From positions 110,980 through 174,979 of the forward strand of contig JAFYYN010000062.1 in NCBI GenBank assembly GCA_017557525.1: a DNA stretch of 64,000 nt, read 5' to 3'. This DNA comes from Lachnospiraceae bacterium (GTDB lineage Bacteria > Bacillota > Clostridia > Lachnospirales > Lachnospiraceae). Position 1 is the stretch's first letter. Every line of letters begins with the position of its first letter. The position numbers and the translations under genes are program-made. Positions 53,721 through 62,300 of the stretch are shown one piece after another. Under the pieces are notes generated by a model. It worked only from the letters and a program-made list of their open reading frames with translations. It was not told where the DNA came from and did not search any database.

Positions 53721-55334
53721 TTATTTCTTGATATATGTATTTGCCTCTTTTATGGCCTCTTTCCATTTATCACGAGCCTCTATTACTACATCGTAAACAT
53801 CAGCACCTGGCATAATCTGCCATTCTACATCATATCCGATCTGAATAGCCGGAATAAGTTCATGATAAGTTACTACTCCGTACTTTGGATCTTCCATCAT
53901 CGGAATGGTCTCGGTCAGAGCGCGCTCATCGAAGTTTCCTTCCCATGCAAGATTTAAGTAGTTGTTGTAGTCTTCATAGCCGGGAATTTCTTCTGTATAC
54001 TTGTTCCATGCAAAAGCTATCTTCCAGGCTCTGTCAGCATCATAGCAAGCCGGAATAACATACGCGTTATTGCTCCAGTCAGAAACATAATCCTTTGCCT
54101 TAGGTCCCTTAGGGAACATAACAAAGCCTACTTCAAAGTCCGTCTGCTCCATGAAGTTGCCACGGGTATTAATATACTCCTGATCAACGAGGAATGCTGC
54201 TTTACCTGATCTCCATTCTTCCATATAGTAATCCCAGATAGCATCCTCAGGATCGTGGTTATCGAACTTAGTATACATATCTACACACCACTTAAGAGCC
54301 TCAACTGTTTCTTTGCTCTCAAGATTATATACAAATTTCCCGTTCTTATCCTTTGAAACATATGATCCGCCGTTTGAAAGCACAGCCATCTTAGTCATGT
54401 AGGATTCATTAAGCGTCAAACCGTAAATATCATCTTCCCCATCACCATCGGTATCTCTCTGGCATTTATCCATCAGCTCTTCAAATTTATCCCATGTCCA
54501 CTTGCCCTTTTTCTGTAAGTCATAAATAGAATCAGGGTCTATACCGGCTTTCTTTAGTACATCCTTATTAAAGTAAACACCTGTACCAGGCTCGGTGTAT
54601 CCGGGGAAGAAACCGTAAATGCTGCTACCCAGTGAGTACTGCTCATGGAGCTTGTTGCGTGCAAACTTGTCGGCACTAAAATCTAAGCAGTCAAGCGTTG
54701 ACAGATCGTACATTAGGCCGCTCGCAAGTGCTGCACCAACACTCGCATCTGTATGCAGAGCAAATACATAGTTATTATCATCTCCGCCGTTAACTACATA
54801 TTCTATAAAATCAGTGTTTGCTGAGCCCCAGTCAGAAATTGACATTTCTTTTATTTTGAAATTGTACTTTTCCTCAATTTCAGCAATATACTTATTTCTC
54901 TCATACTCGTAATCATTACGGGGATCTGCTTCACCATCCCAAGGGCTCCACCAGTCACGGATGATGATTTCCATTCCGCCAAGATCGATATTATCATCAT
55001 TAACAACAGTCTGATTCTTCTTTAAAACTTTTATCGTACAAGTATAAGTCTTTCCGTTATCAGCAGTTACTGTGATAGTTGCGGTGCCTGCCTTCTTAGC
55101 TCTGATCTTTCCCTTAGAAGATACCTTAGCAACCTTTGTGTCTGATGAACCGAATGCTACAGCTTTAGCACCTTTAAGTTTCAGCTTAAAGGTATCGCCG
55201 ACCTTCATTTCATAAGAGGTCTTATTAAGCTTAACCTTTGCTTTTGCTTCAATAGCAACAGGGGCTGCAAGACTCACTGCAGTTGTAACTGCAAGTGTTG
55301 ATGCAACAAGTACTTTTCCTAAATACGCTGACAT
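53721..55334 (-). CDS. Exported Big_2 domain/extracellular solute-binding protein fusion
   Basis: About 537 residues. The signal peptide has no lipobox; cleavage is probable near IEAKA. Residues 35-105 are a Big_2-type Ig-like domain (KLNKTSYEMKVGDTFKL, then SSDTKVAKVSSKGKI). The remaining 420 residues resemble family 1 solute-binding proteins (RDWWSPWDG, TGVYFNKDVLKKAGI, WSNNAYVIPA). No ABC permease or ATPase is adjacent. It may scavenge or bind glycans at the wall through the Ig domain. The ATG at 55334 follows GGAGGG and agrees with the start predicted from composite element 4. Confidence 0.85.
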   Translation of the reverse strand: MSAYLGKVLVASTLAVTTAVSLAAPVAIEAKAKVKLNKTSYEMKVGDTFKLKLKGAKAVAFGSSDTKVAKVSSKGKIRAKKAGTATITVTADNGKTYTCTIKVLKKNQTVVNDDNIDLGGMEIIIRDWWSPWDGEADPRNDYEYERNKYIAEIEEKYNFKIKEMSISDWGSANTDFIEYVVNGGDDNNYVFALHTDASVGAALASGLMYDLSTLDCLDFSADKFARNKLHEQYSLGSSIYGFFPGYTEPGTGVYFNKDVLKKAGIDPDSIYDLQKKGKWTWDKFEELMDKCQRDTDGDGEDDIYGLTLNESYMTKMAVLSNGGSYVSKDKNGKFVYNLESKETVEALKWCVDMYTKFDNHDPEDAIWDYYMEEWRSGKAAFLVDQEYINTRGNFMEQTDFEVGFVMFPKGPKAKDYVSDWSNNAYVIPACYDADRAWKIAFAWNKYTEEIPGYEDYNNYLNLAWEGNFDERALTETIPMMEDPKYGVVTYHELIPAIQIGYDVEWQIMPGADVYDVVIEARDKWKEAIKEANTYIKK

Positions 55335-55397
55335 TTCTTTCCCTCCTTCTCCATAAAAACCATATCGTATATTGTTCCCCTTGAACAAGGTATAATC

Positions 55398-55435
55398 ATT
55401 ATATCAAAAAAACCGGTCCTTTACAACCGGTTTTT
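55398..55435 (-). promoter_or_regulatory. Composite terminator-promoter element 4
   Basis: Stem AAAAACCGGT/ACCGGTTTTT (55408-55417 with 55426-55435), 8-nt loop; a minus-strand terminator 29 nt after the LRR gene. TTGTAA (55426-55421), 17-nt spacer and TATAAT (55403-55398) form a promoter for the solute-binding protein gene. Confidence 0.82.
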
Positions 55436-55464
55436 TGTAGATATGATCGTTGTTAATTTGCAGT

Positions 55465-55917
55465 TTACGAGATATTAAAGCCCTGTATATGTTTTACAGT
55501 GACTTCAAAAGCTTTATTTCCAATTGCAGTTACCTTTGCAGGAATATCGATATATTCAAGTGCCGAGCAGCCATAAAATGCACTATCTCCGATCGTTTTT
55601 AGTTTTGAAGGTAAGGTAACCTTTTTTAGCTTAGTACAGTTTTTAAATGCTTCATCACCTATAACCTTTACTACTACATTTGAAATCTTTTTGGGGATTT
55701 TGGCCAAGGTAATACTTTTATCCGCACCGGTAATCATGCCTAATGATTTATCGAAGTATATATACCCGCCTTTTACTTGGTATGAAACCGAAGATCCTGC
55801 TGAGACAGGAACTAACTCAATCGTAGAAAGTAACTGTGTCATACATAAGCACAGTACCATTAATACAGCTATTATCAAATATATTCTTTTGTGTCTTGCA
55901 TTATTCATTGTTTTCAT
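55465..55917 (-). CDS. Small secreted BspA-type leucine-rich repeat protein
   Basis: 150 residues. An N-terminal hydrophobic segment (about 12-30) acts as signal or anchor. Residues 75-140 contain two to three LRR_5 units with the pattern IGDEAFKNCTKLKKVTLPSKL, characteristic of BspA-like surface proteins, but there are far fewer repeats than usual. It follows the DUF3783 gene by 17 nt and is probably co-transcribed with it. A role in adhesion is only a family expectation. Confidence 0.78.
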   Translation of the reverse strand: MKTMNNARHKRIYLIIAVLMVLCLCMTQLLSTIELVPVSAGSSVSYQVKGGYIYFDKSLGMITGADKSITLAKIPKKISNVVVKVIGDEAFKNCTKLKKVTLPSKLKTIGDSAFYGCSALEYIDIPAKVTAIGNKAFEVTVKHIQGFNIS

Positions 55918-55934
55918 ACATGGTATCCTTATTT

Positions 55935-56306
55935 CTAATTTTTGTACATTTGGTTCGATTCGTTCTTCAACTGCTCTATCAGATCGTACAGGCTCCAGTT
56001 AAGATTATATGGTGTAACAACAGCCTTTAACTGCACCTTTTCTATGCCTCTGGCTTTGTATTCTTTGAGAAACTTATCAAGATTTTCCTCGGCAAACCCG
56101 GAAAATATGATAAGTTCAGGCATTGTATAAACCATCGGCACTGATGAAGTACCTTTGTTATTTCCTGCTCCACCACTAACAATTTCCAGTAAATTTCTTT
56201 TTAAATCCTTGTACGAAATAGTTTCGTATTCTGCTCCTATATCTTTACACAGGGTTTCTATAGCAGTAAGTTTTTCCGGATTATCGATTTTCAAATATAG
56301 TTTCAT
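55935..56306 (-). CDS. DUF3783 family protein
   Basis: 123 residues, cytoplasmic. The C-terminal half with ELIIFSGFAEENLDKFLKEY and KAVVTPYNLNWSLYDLIEQL matches the DUF3783 domain, whose function is unknown. The N-terminal half is a short alpha/beta segment. It is first gene of a two-gene unit with the LRR protein and is transcribed from a promoter at 56338-56366 that is divergent from the HEXXH lipoprotein promoter. Confidence 0.82.
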   Translation of the reverse strand: MKLYLKIDNPEKLTAIETLCKDIGAEYETISYKDLKRNLLEIVSGGAGNNKGTSSVPMVYTMPELIIFSGFAEENLDKFLKEYKARGIEKVQLKAVVTPYNLNWSLYDLIEQLKNESNQMYKN

Positions 56307-56337
56307 ACTGTTCTCTTTTCCTTCCTATAACATAGAA

Positions 56338-56366
56338 AGTATACCAAAAATCCTCCGAGTTGACAA
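56338..56366 (-). promoter_or_regulatory. Promoter of the DUF3783-LRR unit
   Basis: On the minus strand, TTGTCA (56366-56361), 17-nt spacer ending in TTTTTGG, and TATACT (56343-56338). It resembles the composite elements in its -35 and T-rich spacer but lacks their hairpin. Confidence 0.65.
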
Positions 56367-56407
56367 CAGTTTCAAGAGGAATAAATAAACAACGTACAAA
56401 AAATCAG

Positions 56408-56436
56408 TTGCATTTATACTTTTAGAATGATATAAT
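56408..56436 (+). promoter_or_regulatory. Promoter of the HEXXH lipoprotein gene
   Basis: TTGCAT (56408-56413), 17-nt spacer, TATAAT (56431-56436); a GGGAGAAAG ribosome site lies before the ATG. Confidence 0.65.
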
Positions 56437-56486
56437 CATCAATCAGTGTTGTAAAAATTTATTATTTTTATGGGAGAAAGAAAAAA

Positions 56487-57965
56487 ATGGCGATAAAAAG
56501 CAATACAAGAAAATTAATCATTTTGCTTTTAACACTAAGCATGATCTTTAGTTTAGCTGCATGTTCTAAAAGTGATGAAAAAACCGGAACAGATAAAACT
56601 GATAATTCAACAATAAAAGTGGAAAGCAAAACTGAAACCGAAAACAATAAGGATAATAATGAAAAGAAAGATGAAACTGTAACGGTAACACCTACTGCAG
56701 AACCTGAACCGGAATTCGGTTTTGAAGCATTAGCACGCAAATTTGATGAAAACAAATCTAAAGCCAAGGCACAATACGATAATGAAGATTATACAAACCT
56801 TGCTGAACCGGTAAAGTACAATATCCTCTGGCTTGGCTATACTCAAGTTTCTTACGGTGATCTGGATTTCCAGATGACAGATTTTGACAGGGATTATCTC
56901 CAGGCAGTAACAAAGAACTTTGAGAATACTGTTGAAAGAATTACAAACAATAATTTAGATATTTCCATTGATCTGTTTTTCGTAGCTGATGAAACAGAAC
57001 TTACTAAGTATGAATATGATAACTGGCTGTTTCTTGCGCCGGAAACTACACAAGCAGAAATTGACAAGTATGACATCAACAGGAAATATGATACTGTATT
57101 TACTACAATTCAGACCCAAGGCGATGAAAATGTACAGCGTAATACCGGTAAATCAGAATATGGCGTAAATGGTGCAATCCTGGGATATTCTCCAAGAGGC
57201 ATTCAGGATGATCTAAGCTATTCCACATTTGACCTGGGACAGCCCAGAGAAGGAACATATCCTTTAGCCAATCCAGAGATACCTTCATTATACGCTACCG
57301 CAGTTGCTGTACACGAATGGATGCACCATTTTGAGTATCTTGGCAAATATCTCGGAATCGAATATCCTCCTACACATGCTTACTTTGGCGAGGAGCAGTA
57401 TCCGGGATACAAGAAATACACAGCCGATCAGAACAATTATGATTTCTTTGAGTTTTATGAGCTGGTTCTTCAGGGTAAATTACCTTATGAGAAAGATGGT
57501 AACGTAAAGCATGTAGGTATGTATCCTGAGATGTGGCCTTTAACAAAGAGAGGTGTAGCACGTAATGAAGTCGGAAAGTTTACTATAAAGAATCCAAACG
57601 GCGAATATCTGCATGCCAATGAAGATAAAACATTGACCATCTCTTCCGAGAAATCATTATGGCAGATTTATTATCTTAGTGCCAATCGATTTATCCTTAT
57701 TGCAGATGATTATCCTGATCTTCGTATCGATCTTAACAATGCATGGGATGTTGAAGATAACAATGTTGGCGTATATGTATATACCGGTTATGACGATGCT
57801 CAGAGCTGGAAGCTAACAAAGAATGCTGATGGTTCATATTGCATAAGGACACCTTATAGCAGTGGCAGAGCTTTATCAGTAGATAGTATCGGAGGTCTAG
57901 CTTATATCAGTACAACAGATGGCGAACCTACTAACGTCCAGAAATGGTATATTGAAGAAGTATAA
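56487..57965 (+). CDS. Lipoprotein with HEXXH zincin motif and C-terminal beta-trefoil
   Basis: A 492-residue protein. The lipobox LAAC (Cys 26) anchors it outside the cell, followed by a Lys/Glu/Thr-rich linker to about 75. The middle domain (about 80-350) contains VAVHEWMHHFEYLG, a HEXXH zinc-protease motif, with downstream acidic residues that could supply a third ligand. The last 140 residues (from about 358) look like a ricin-type beta-trefoil with GEYLHAN, LWQIYY, SWKLTK and QKWYIEE repeats. It is probably a surface metallopeptidase that binds glycan. I cannot place it in a named peptidase family. Confidence 0.8.
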   Translation: MAIKSNTRKLIILLLTLSMIFSLAACSKSDEKTGTDKTDNSTIKVESKTETENNKDNNEKKDETVTVTPTAEPEPEFGFEALARKFDENKSKAKAQYDNEDYTNLAEPVKYNILWLGYTQVSYGDLDFQMTDFDRDYLQAVTKNFENTVERITNNNLDISIDLFFVADETELTKYEYDNWLFLAPETTQAEIDKYDINRKYDTVFTTIQTQGDENVQRNTGKSEYGVNGAILGYSPRGIQDDLSYSTFDLGQPREGTYPLANPEIPSLYATAVAVHEWMHHFEYLGKYLGIEYPPTHAYFGEEQYPGYKKYTADQNNYDFFEFYELVLQGKLPYEKDGNVKHVGMYPEMWPLTKRGVARNEVGKFTIKNPNGEYLHANEDKTLTISSEKSLWQIYYLSANRFILIADDYPDLRIDLNNAWDVEDNNVGVYVYTGYDDAQSWKLTKNADGSYCIRTPYSSGRALSVDSIGGLAYISTTDGEPTNVQKWYIEEV

Positions 57966-57969
57966 TATT

Positions 57970-58001
57970 AAAGGCTATCCTGCTTATCCGGGGTAGCCTT
58001 T
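57970..58001. terminator. Bidirectional terminator between lipoprotein and cysK genes
   Basis: Stem AAAGGCTA/TAGCCTTT (57970-57977 with 57994-58001) extended by inner pairs, between two convergent genes. Confidence 0.7.
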
Positions 58002-58006
58002 ATGTA

Positions 58007-58909
58007 TTAAATCAACGCTGTACTAAAATATCTTTCAGCCCTGTCCGGTAAAACCGTGGCAATGATACTGTCTTTTCCGTACTTCTCTGCCATAAGCTTT
58101 GCAGCCCATACGTTTGCTCCGGAGGAAGTACCTACGAGCAGTCCCTGTACCTTGGCAAGCTCTCTGGCGGTGTTTATGGCATCATCATCACTTACTTCAA
58201 CAATGTCGGTGATTATCTTTGTATCAAGTATCTCCGGTATAAAGCCGTCTCCTATACCCTGTATCTGGTGGAGACCGGGCTCGTCACCCAGTAATGCAGA
58301 TACATTCTTAGGCTCTACAGCAACGATCTTACAATCAGGGTTCTTCTCTAAAAGATACTTTGCTACTCCCTGCAGGGTACCACCGCTACCGATACCCGAA
58401 ACATAGATATCTATCTTCTTCCCTAACTGCTCAGTAAGCTCCACAGCCGTTGTCCTGTAGTGCATTTCAGGATTTGCAGGGTTGGTAAACTGCTGAGGGA
58501 CAAAATACTCATCTGATGATGAAGCAATTTCTAAAGCCTTATCAACCGAGCCGCCGATACTAAGCTTTGGATCGGTTAGTACCAGTTCAGCACCTAATGC
58601 CTTTATGATCTTTTTTCTCTCCTCGCTCATGTTCTCAGGCATAACGATTATAACCTTATACCCTTTTCTTACGCCGCAGAGTGCAAGACCAATACCTGTA
58701 TTTCCTGAAGTAGGCTCAATAATGGTCATACCTTTCTTTAGCTTACCCTTTTTCTCGGCATCCTCAAGCATATTTAAGGCAATCCTGTCTTTTATGCTGC
58801 CACCGGGGTTAAGAAATTCCGCTTTAGCGAAAATATTCAGACCTGTAGTCTGCTCCAGACTCATAAGCGGAGTATTCCCTATTAAATCAAGTACACTTGT
58901 GTAATACAT
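58007..58909 (-). CDS. cysK: Cysteine synthase (O-acetylserine sulfhydrylase)
   Basis: CysK makes cysteine from O-acetylserine and sulfide with PLP. The 300-residue product has the PLP-lysine segment PGGSIKDR (near 35-42), the substrate loop PTSGNTGIGLA (near 66-76), the phosphate-binding GSGGT (near 172-176) and the C-terminal SSGAN. The length is standard for CysK. There is no T-box leader or nearby cysE. It lies 28 nt downstream of the metallophosphoesterase gene and may be read from the same transcript. Confidence 0.95.
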   Translation of the reverse strand: MYYTSVLDLIGNTPLMSLEQTTGLNIFAKAEFLNPGGSIKDRIALNMLEDAEKKGKLKKGMTIIEPTSGNTGIGLALCGVRKGYKVIIVMPENMSEERKKIIKALGAELVLTDPKLSIGGSVDKALEIASSSDEYFVPQQFTNPANPEMHYRTTAVELTEQLGKKIDIYVSGIGSGGTLQGVAKYLLEKNPDCKIVAVEPKNVSALLGDEPGLHQIQGIGDGFIPEILDTKIITDIVEVSDDDAINTARELAKVQGLLVGTSSGANVWAAKLMAEKYGKDSIIATVLPDRAERYFSTALI

Positions 58910-58937
58910 GTCAATATTTTATTCCTTTCAGTATTTG

Positions 58938-61900
58938 TTATACAGTTACTGTTACCTTAGCAGCGTATCCGTTCTGGGCATATACATAAATTGTACATGT
59001 ACCCTTTCCCCGTGCAGTTATCAGACCATTTTCATCAACTGTAGCCACATCGGCATTTGATGAAACATAACGGAAATCTGCAACATGGTGGAGCATCTCT
59101 TTAGAGCTGTCTTTTAAATCGGCTTTGGGCTCTATCTGGAAGGTGTCACCCTCAGCAAGAGAAATATCAAGCTTTTCAGCTCCTGAATTAAGCGTTACCT
59201 TCTTAACATTTGAATATGTCTTGTTATTATATCCGGCTATATGAGCCTCAAGACTTCGAGTAATCTTTTTATATTTATTTCCTACCTTACGGTATGCCAC
59301 TGTATAGACCTTGATATTTTTCTCGGTATCTATTGGCTTACCATTTAATTTCTTTATAGTATAAGATAAGGTATTTCCGTCAACCGAGGCAATTTTCTCA
59401 GGCTTTGAACTCTTTTTGCAATAAGCTGCATAGATATCATATCGCTCAGCACCTTCAACCTCGCCCCATTTTACAGTGATCTTAGACTTGCTGGCATTAG
59501 CCTTAAAACCGGAGTTTACATCCAGCTTAGCCTCAACCTTTTCCTCTGCAGTAATCTTACTGCCGGGGATAATGCCGGTTTGTTCATCTTCTGTTTCTGA
59601 TCTATCTGTAACAACCTTTAATGCCTCAGAAATCACAGAATCATAATTTAAATCAGTAGCATATACCTTTGTAACAATACTGTATTCAGTATTTTCCTCT
59701 AAACCGGTAAATACACCGTCTAGCTTCCAGAGCTTACCACCGTCTATTGAATATACCTGTCCGTTAACAGTCTTTACTTTAATGCTTGTACTGTCTTTTT
59801 CAAGTAATTCCGGCTGTGCAGGTTTTGCAGGAGTATATTTACTTGTTATTACATCAGGCTCCGATACCGATGGGGTGTTAGATGTCGATTGTCCAGGAGT
59901 AACAGGAGGTGTAATCGGAGGTGTTAATGCTGGTGTTGCAGCAGGTGTTGGCTGTGTAGGATTCTGCTGATAATAGAAAAAGCAGCACTGTGAATCCTCA
60001 GGTACATTTACATCCGAAGTAAATACATTAACAATACCTGCCAATTCGTTCATAGGTTTGTCCATAATGGATCCGGGTAATTTAAGCCCCAAACCATATA
60101 ACTGAAGAAAACGGGTCAGTAAACTCTCACCATTATCTAATCCCATTGCCAAATAGCTTAAAAGCATCAGAGTATTGTATGAAGCATCATCAACAGATAT
60201 ATTTATGAAACTCATATACTCAGGAGCCAGCTTTAAGGTTCTAAGCACTGTAAACAGTTCAGGATAATCGGAAGACTGATACATAAAAGCTGCCAGATAT
60301 GAAAACAGCCTGTCAACAACTTCATTTTTTAGATCATTATCATTCAAGATCTTATCTTGCAGATCATCAAATTCTGCTATTATATCCTCTGAAACATATT
60401 CTTCATCTCCGCGCCTGGAGCCCAGATAAACTTTGTTTATATAGTTGATTAAAGTCGACTCATCATTTTCCTTATCAAGTTTATAAGTTACAATATCTTT
60501 TGCAGCTCCGTTTATCAGATCAGAAATTTCACCAAAGATACCTGTAGTATTATAATCAGTAGTCCAGTTGTCTTCATTTTCAAGTGCTTTCGATAGATAA
60601 TCGATCAGATCTTCAATACTTGAGGGAACCTTTGTAAGATCAATGGAGATAACGCCTGTCTCTTCTATCTTTATTTTAGAAGTATCTAATCCTGATGCGG
60701 AGATTGCCGATCCTGATACAGAAATGGCTGAGCCCGAAACCGGCTTAGAAGGCTCCATCTCTTCCTCGTGGCTTATGCAGACATCAAGATTTATGACACG
60801 GTCGTCCCTTCCTTTGTAATTTATTTCTAAAGTATAATCCTTGCCCATGGAAAACCCGGTTGAAAATGGCAGTTTTTCCTGAATAAGACCATCAAGCTGT
60901 ACTAAAAGCTGCTCATCAAAATATGAATCAACTGAGATTTCTTTAGGAAGCTTTACTTTACTTCTCAAATAACCTTCAAATCCATCTCCGTACTCATCGC
61001 TTGTATAAACGGTCATTTCGTAGAGATAGGGTCTTAATAAATTCATAGCGAGAGCACCGGTATTATTCGCATTAAATGAACATTTATCAAAGGCATAGGT
61101 CTGGAAATCATCTATACCTTCTATTGATTCTATGAAATCGGTATTGATTTCAAAGAAATATTTAGTCTCTGTGCTTTTCTTTTCGATAGTTATATCAACT
61201 GTCCTAATGCCACATGGATATGAACATAATGCAGATGTCTCGATGTCATAGATTGTATGACCATTGGGTGAAACGAATTTTGAGATATCATTTGCATGGT
61301 CATGCCCGGTAAAGAATGCTGCAAAGCCAGCATCAGCCAGGGTTGCCGCAACACTCTCCCAGTTGCTGATAACATAGTTTTCGCTCAATGAAGCTGCCAA
61401 TTTGTTAGAAACATCATAATGGGGCAAAATACCGTGATGTGACATTCCAAGTACAAGGTTACCCTTTGCCTTAGCCTTTTTTGCCTCAACCACAGCCCAA
61501 TCAAGCAGATCATCGGATATTTCGCCTGCTACCAAATGCGCCTTGTCAAATAATACGTCGGTATCATTACTGTACTTAACAGTATCGAGCGCTATAAGTG
61601 TAACGCCGTCAGCTATTTCCACAGCATAAGAAAGACCGCCATAATTCTTTACTGCCGGTCCGCTTTCTGCCTCATAAAAGCTGTAAGCGCTGTTATAACC
61701 AAAATCTTCAAAAATTTCTCTAAAATCCTCATCAGTTACTCTCTTTGCTCTTTCAAAGGATGTACCGTTATAATATACACCTGAGGAATTATTGAGGTCA
61801 TGATTACCCGGTACAACATATATCCCGGTGTCTTCCGGAAGATTTGCTCTTGCGGCAGTCATCTTGTTTGCAAATGCTACTGTATTATAATACTCTCCGC

Positions 61901-62204
61901 CGGATGATACATCTCCGCAGATAAGTACGGCATCGGGTGATGCTTCATAAACCTTGGAAAGAGCCTCGTTTAATATTGCATCACTCTCACGTATCATACG
62001 CATTTCTGATGCCTCCAGATAGTCAAAAAAGGCAACTGCATCAGCATCGTCTTTAGGATAATCAGTATAATAATGGATATCGCTTAAGATTGAAAGCCTT
62101 ACCGTTCTGGTTTCATTTTGTGCATTAACATTTACTACCGGGAGCATGGTAACAATCATAACCAGGCTTAGTAAAACACATAATATACTCTTCTTTTTAA
62201 CCAT
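58938..62204 (-). CDS. Secreted multidomain metallophosphoesterase
   Basis: A 1088-residue exported protein. The signal peptide (about 1-28, ending VNA) is followed by a calcineurin-like phosphoesterase domain with DIHY, GDVSSGG, PGNHDLN, SHHG and GHDH, the five metal-binding blocks. A long helical region follows, with a curious GSAISVSGSAISASG segment. A Pro/Thr-rich linker (about 750-785) leads to fibronectin type III-like segments and a terminal Big_2 domain. It probably hydrolyses phosphate esters or nucleotides at the cell surface. It is next to an M14 carboxypeptidase on the same strand. Confidence 0.88.
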   Translation of the reverse strand: MVKKKSILCVLLSLVMIVTMLPVVNVNAQNETRTVRLSILSDIHYYTDYPKDDADAVAFFDYLEASEMRMIRESDAILNEALSKVYEASPDAVLICGDVSSGGEYYNTVAFANKMTAARANLPEDTGIYVVPGNHDLNNSSGVYYNGTSFERAKRVTDEDFREIFEDFGYNSAYSFYEAESGPAVKNYGGLSYAVEIADGVTLIALDTVKYSNDTDVLFDKAHLVAGEISDDLLDWAVVEAKKAKAKGNLVLGMSHHGILPHYDVSNKLAASLSENYVISNWESVAATLADAGFAAFFTGHDHANDISKFVSPNGHTIYDIETSALCSYPCGIRTVDITIEKKSTETKYFFEINTDFIESIEGIDDFQTYAFDKCSFNANNTGALAMNLLRPYLYEMTVYTSDEYGDGFEGYLRSKVKLPKEISVDSYFDEQLLVQLDGLIQEKLPFSTGFSMGKDYTLEINYKGRDDRVINLDVCISHEEEMEPSKPVSGSAISVSGSAISASGLDTSKIKIEETGVISIDLTKVPSSIEDLIDYLSKALENEDNWTTDYNTTGIFGEISDLINGAAKDIVTYKLDKENDESTLINYINKVYLGSRRGDEEYVSEDIIAEFDDLQDKILNDNDLKNEVVDRLFSYLAAFMYQSSDYPELFTVLRTLKLAPEYMSFINISVDDASYNTLMLLSYLAMGLDNGESLLTRFLQLYGLGLKLPGSIMDKPMNELAGIVNVFTSDVNVPEDSQCCFFYYQQNPTQPTPAATPALTPPITPPVTPGQSTSNTPSVSEPDVITSKYTPAKPAQPELLEKDSTSIKVKTVNGQVYSIDGGKLWKLDGVFTGLEENTEYSIVTKVYATDLNYDSVISEALKVVTDRSETEDEQTGIIPGSKITAEEKVEAKLDVNSGFKANASKSKITVKWGEVEGAERYDIYAAYCKKSSKPEKIASVDGNTLSYTIKKLNGKPIDTEKNIKVYTVAYRKVGNKYKKITRSLEAHIAGYNNKTYSNVKKVTLNSGAEKLDISLAEGDTFQIEPKADLKDSSKEMLHHVADFRYVSSNADVATVDENGLITARGKGTCTIYVYAQNGYAAKVTVTV

Positions 62205-62300
62205 TGAGGACCTCCGCGTTTTTTGTTACATATTTTTAAACCTACATTTTAATACAAATATTTATAGATCAAGGAAAAATGTTTTTCAGAAATATTCTTA

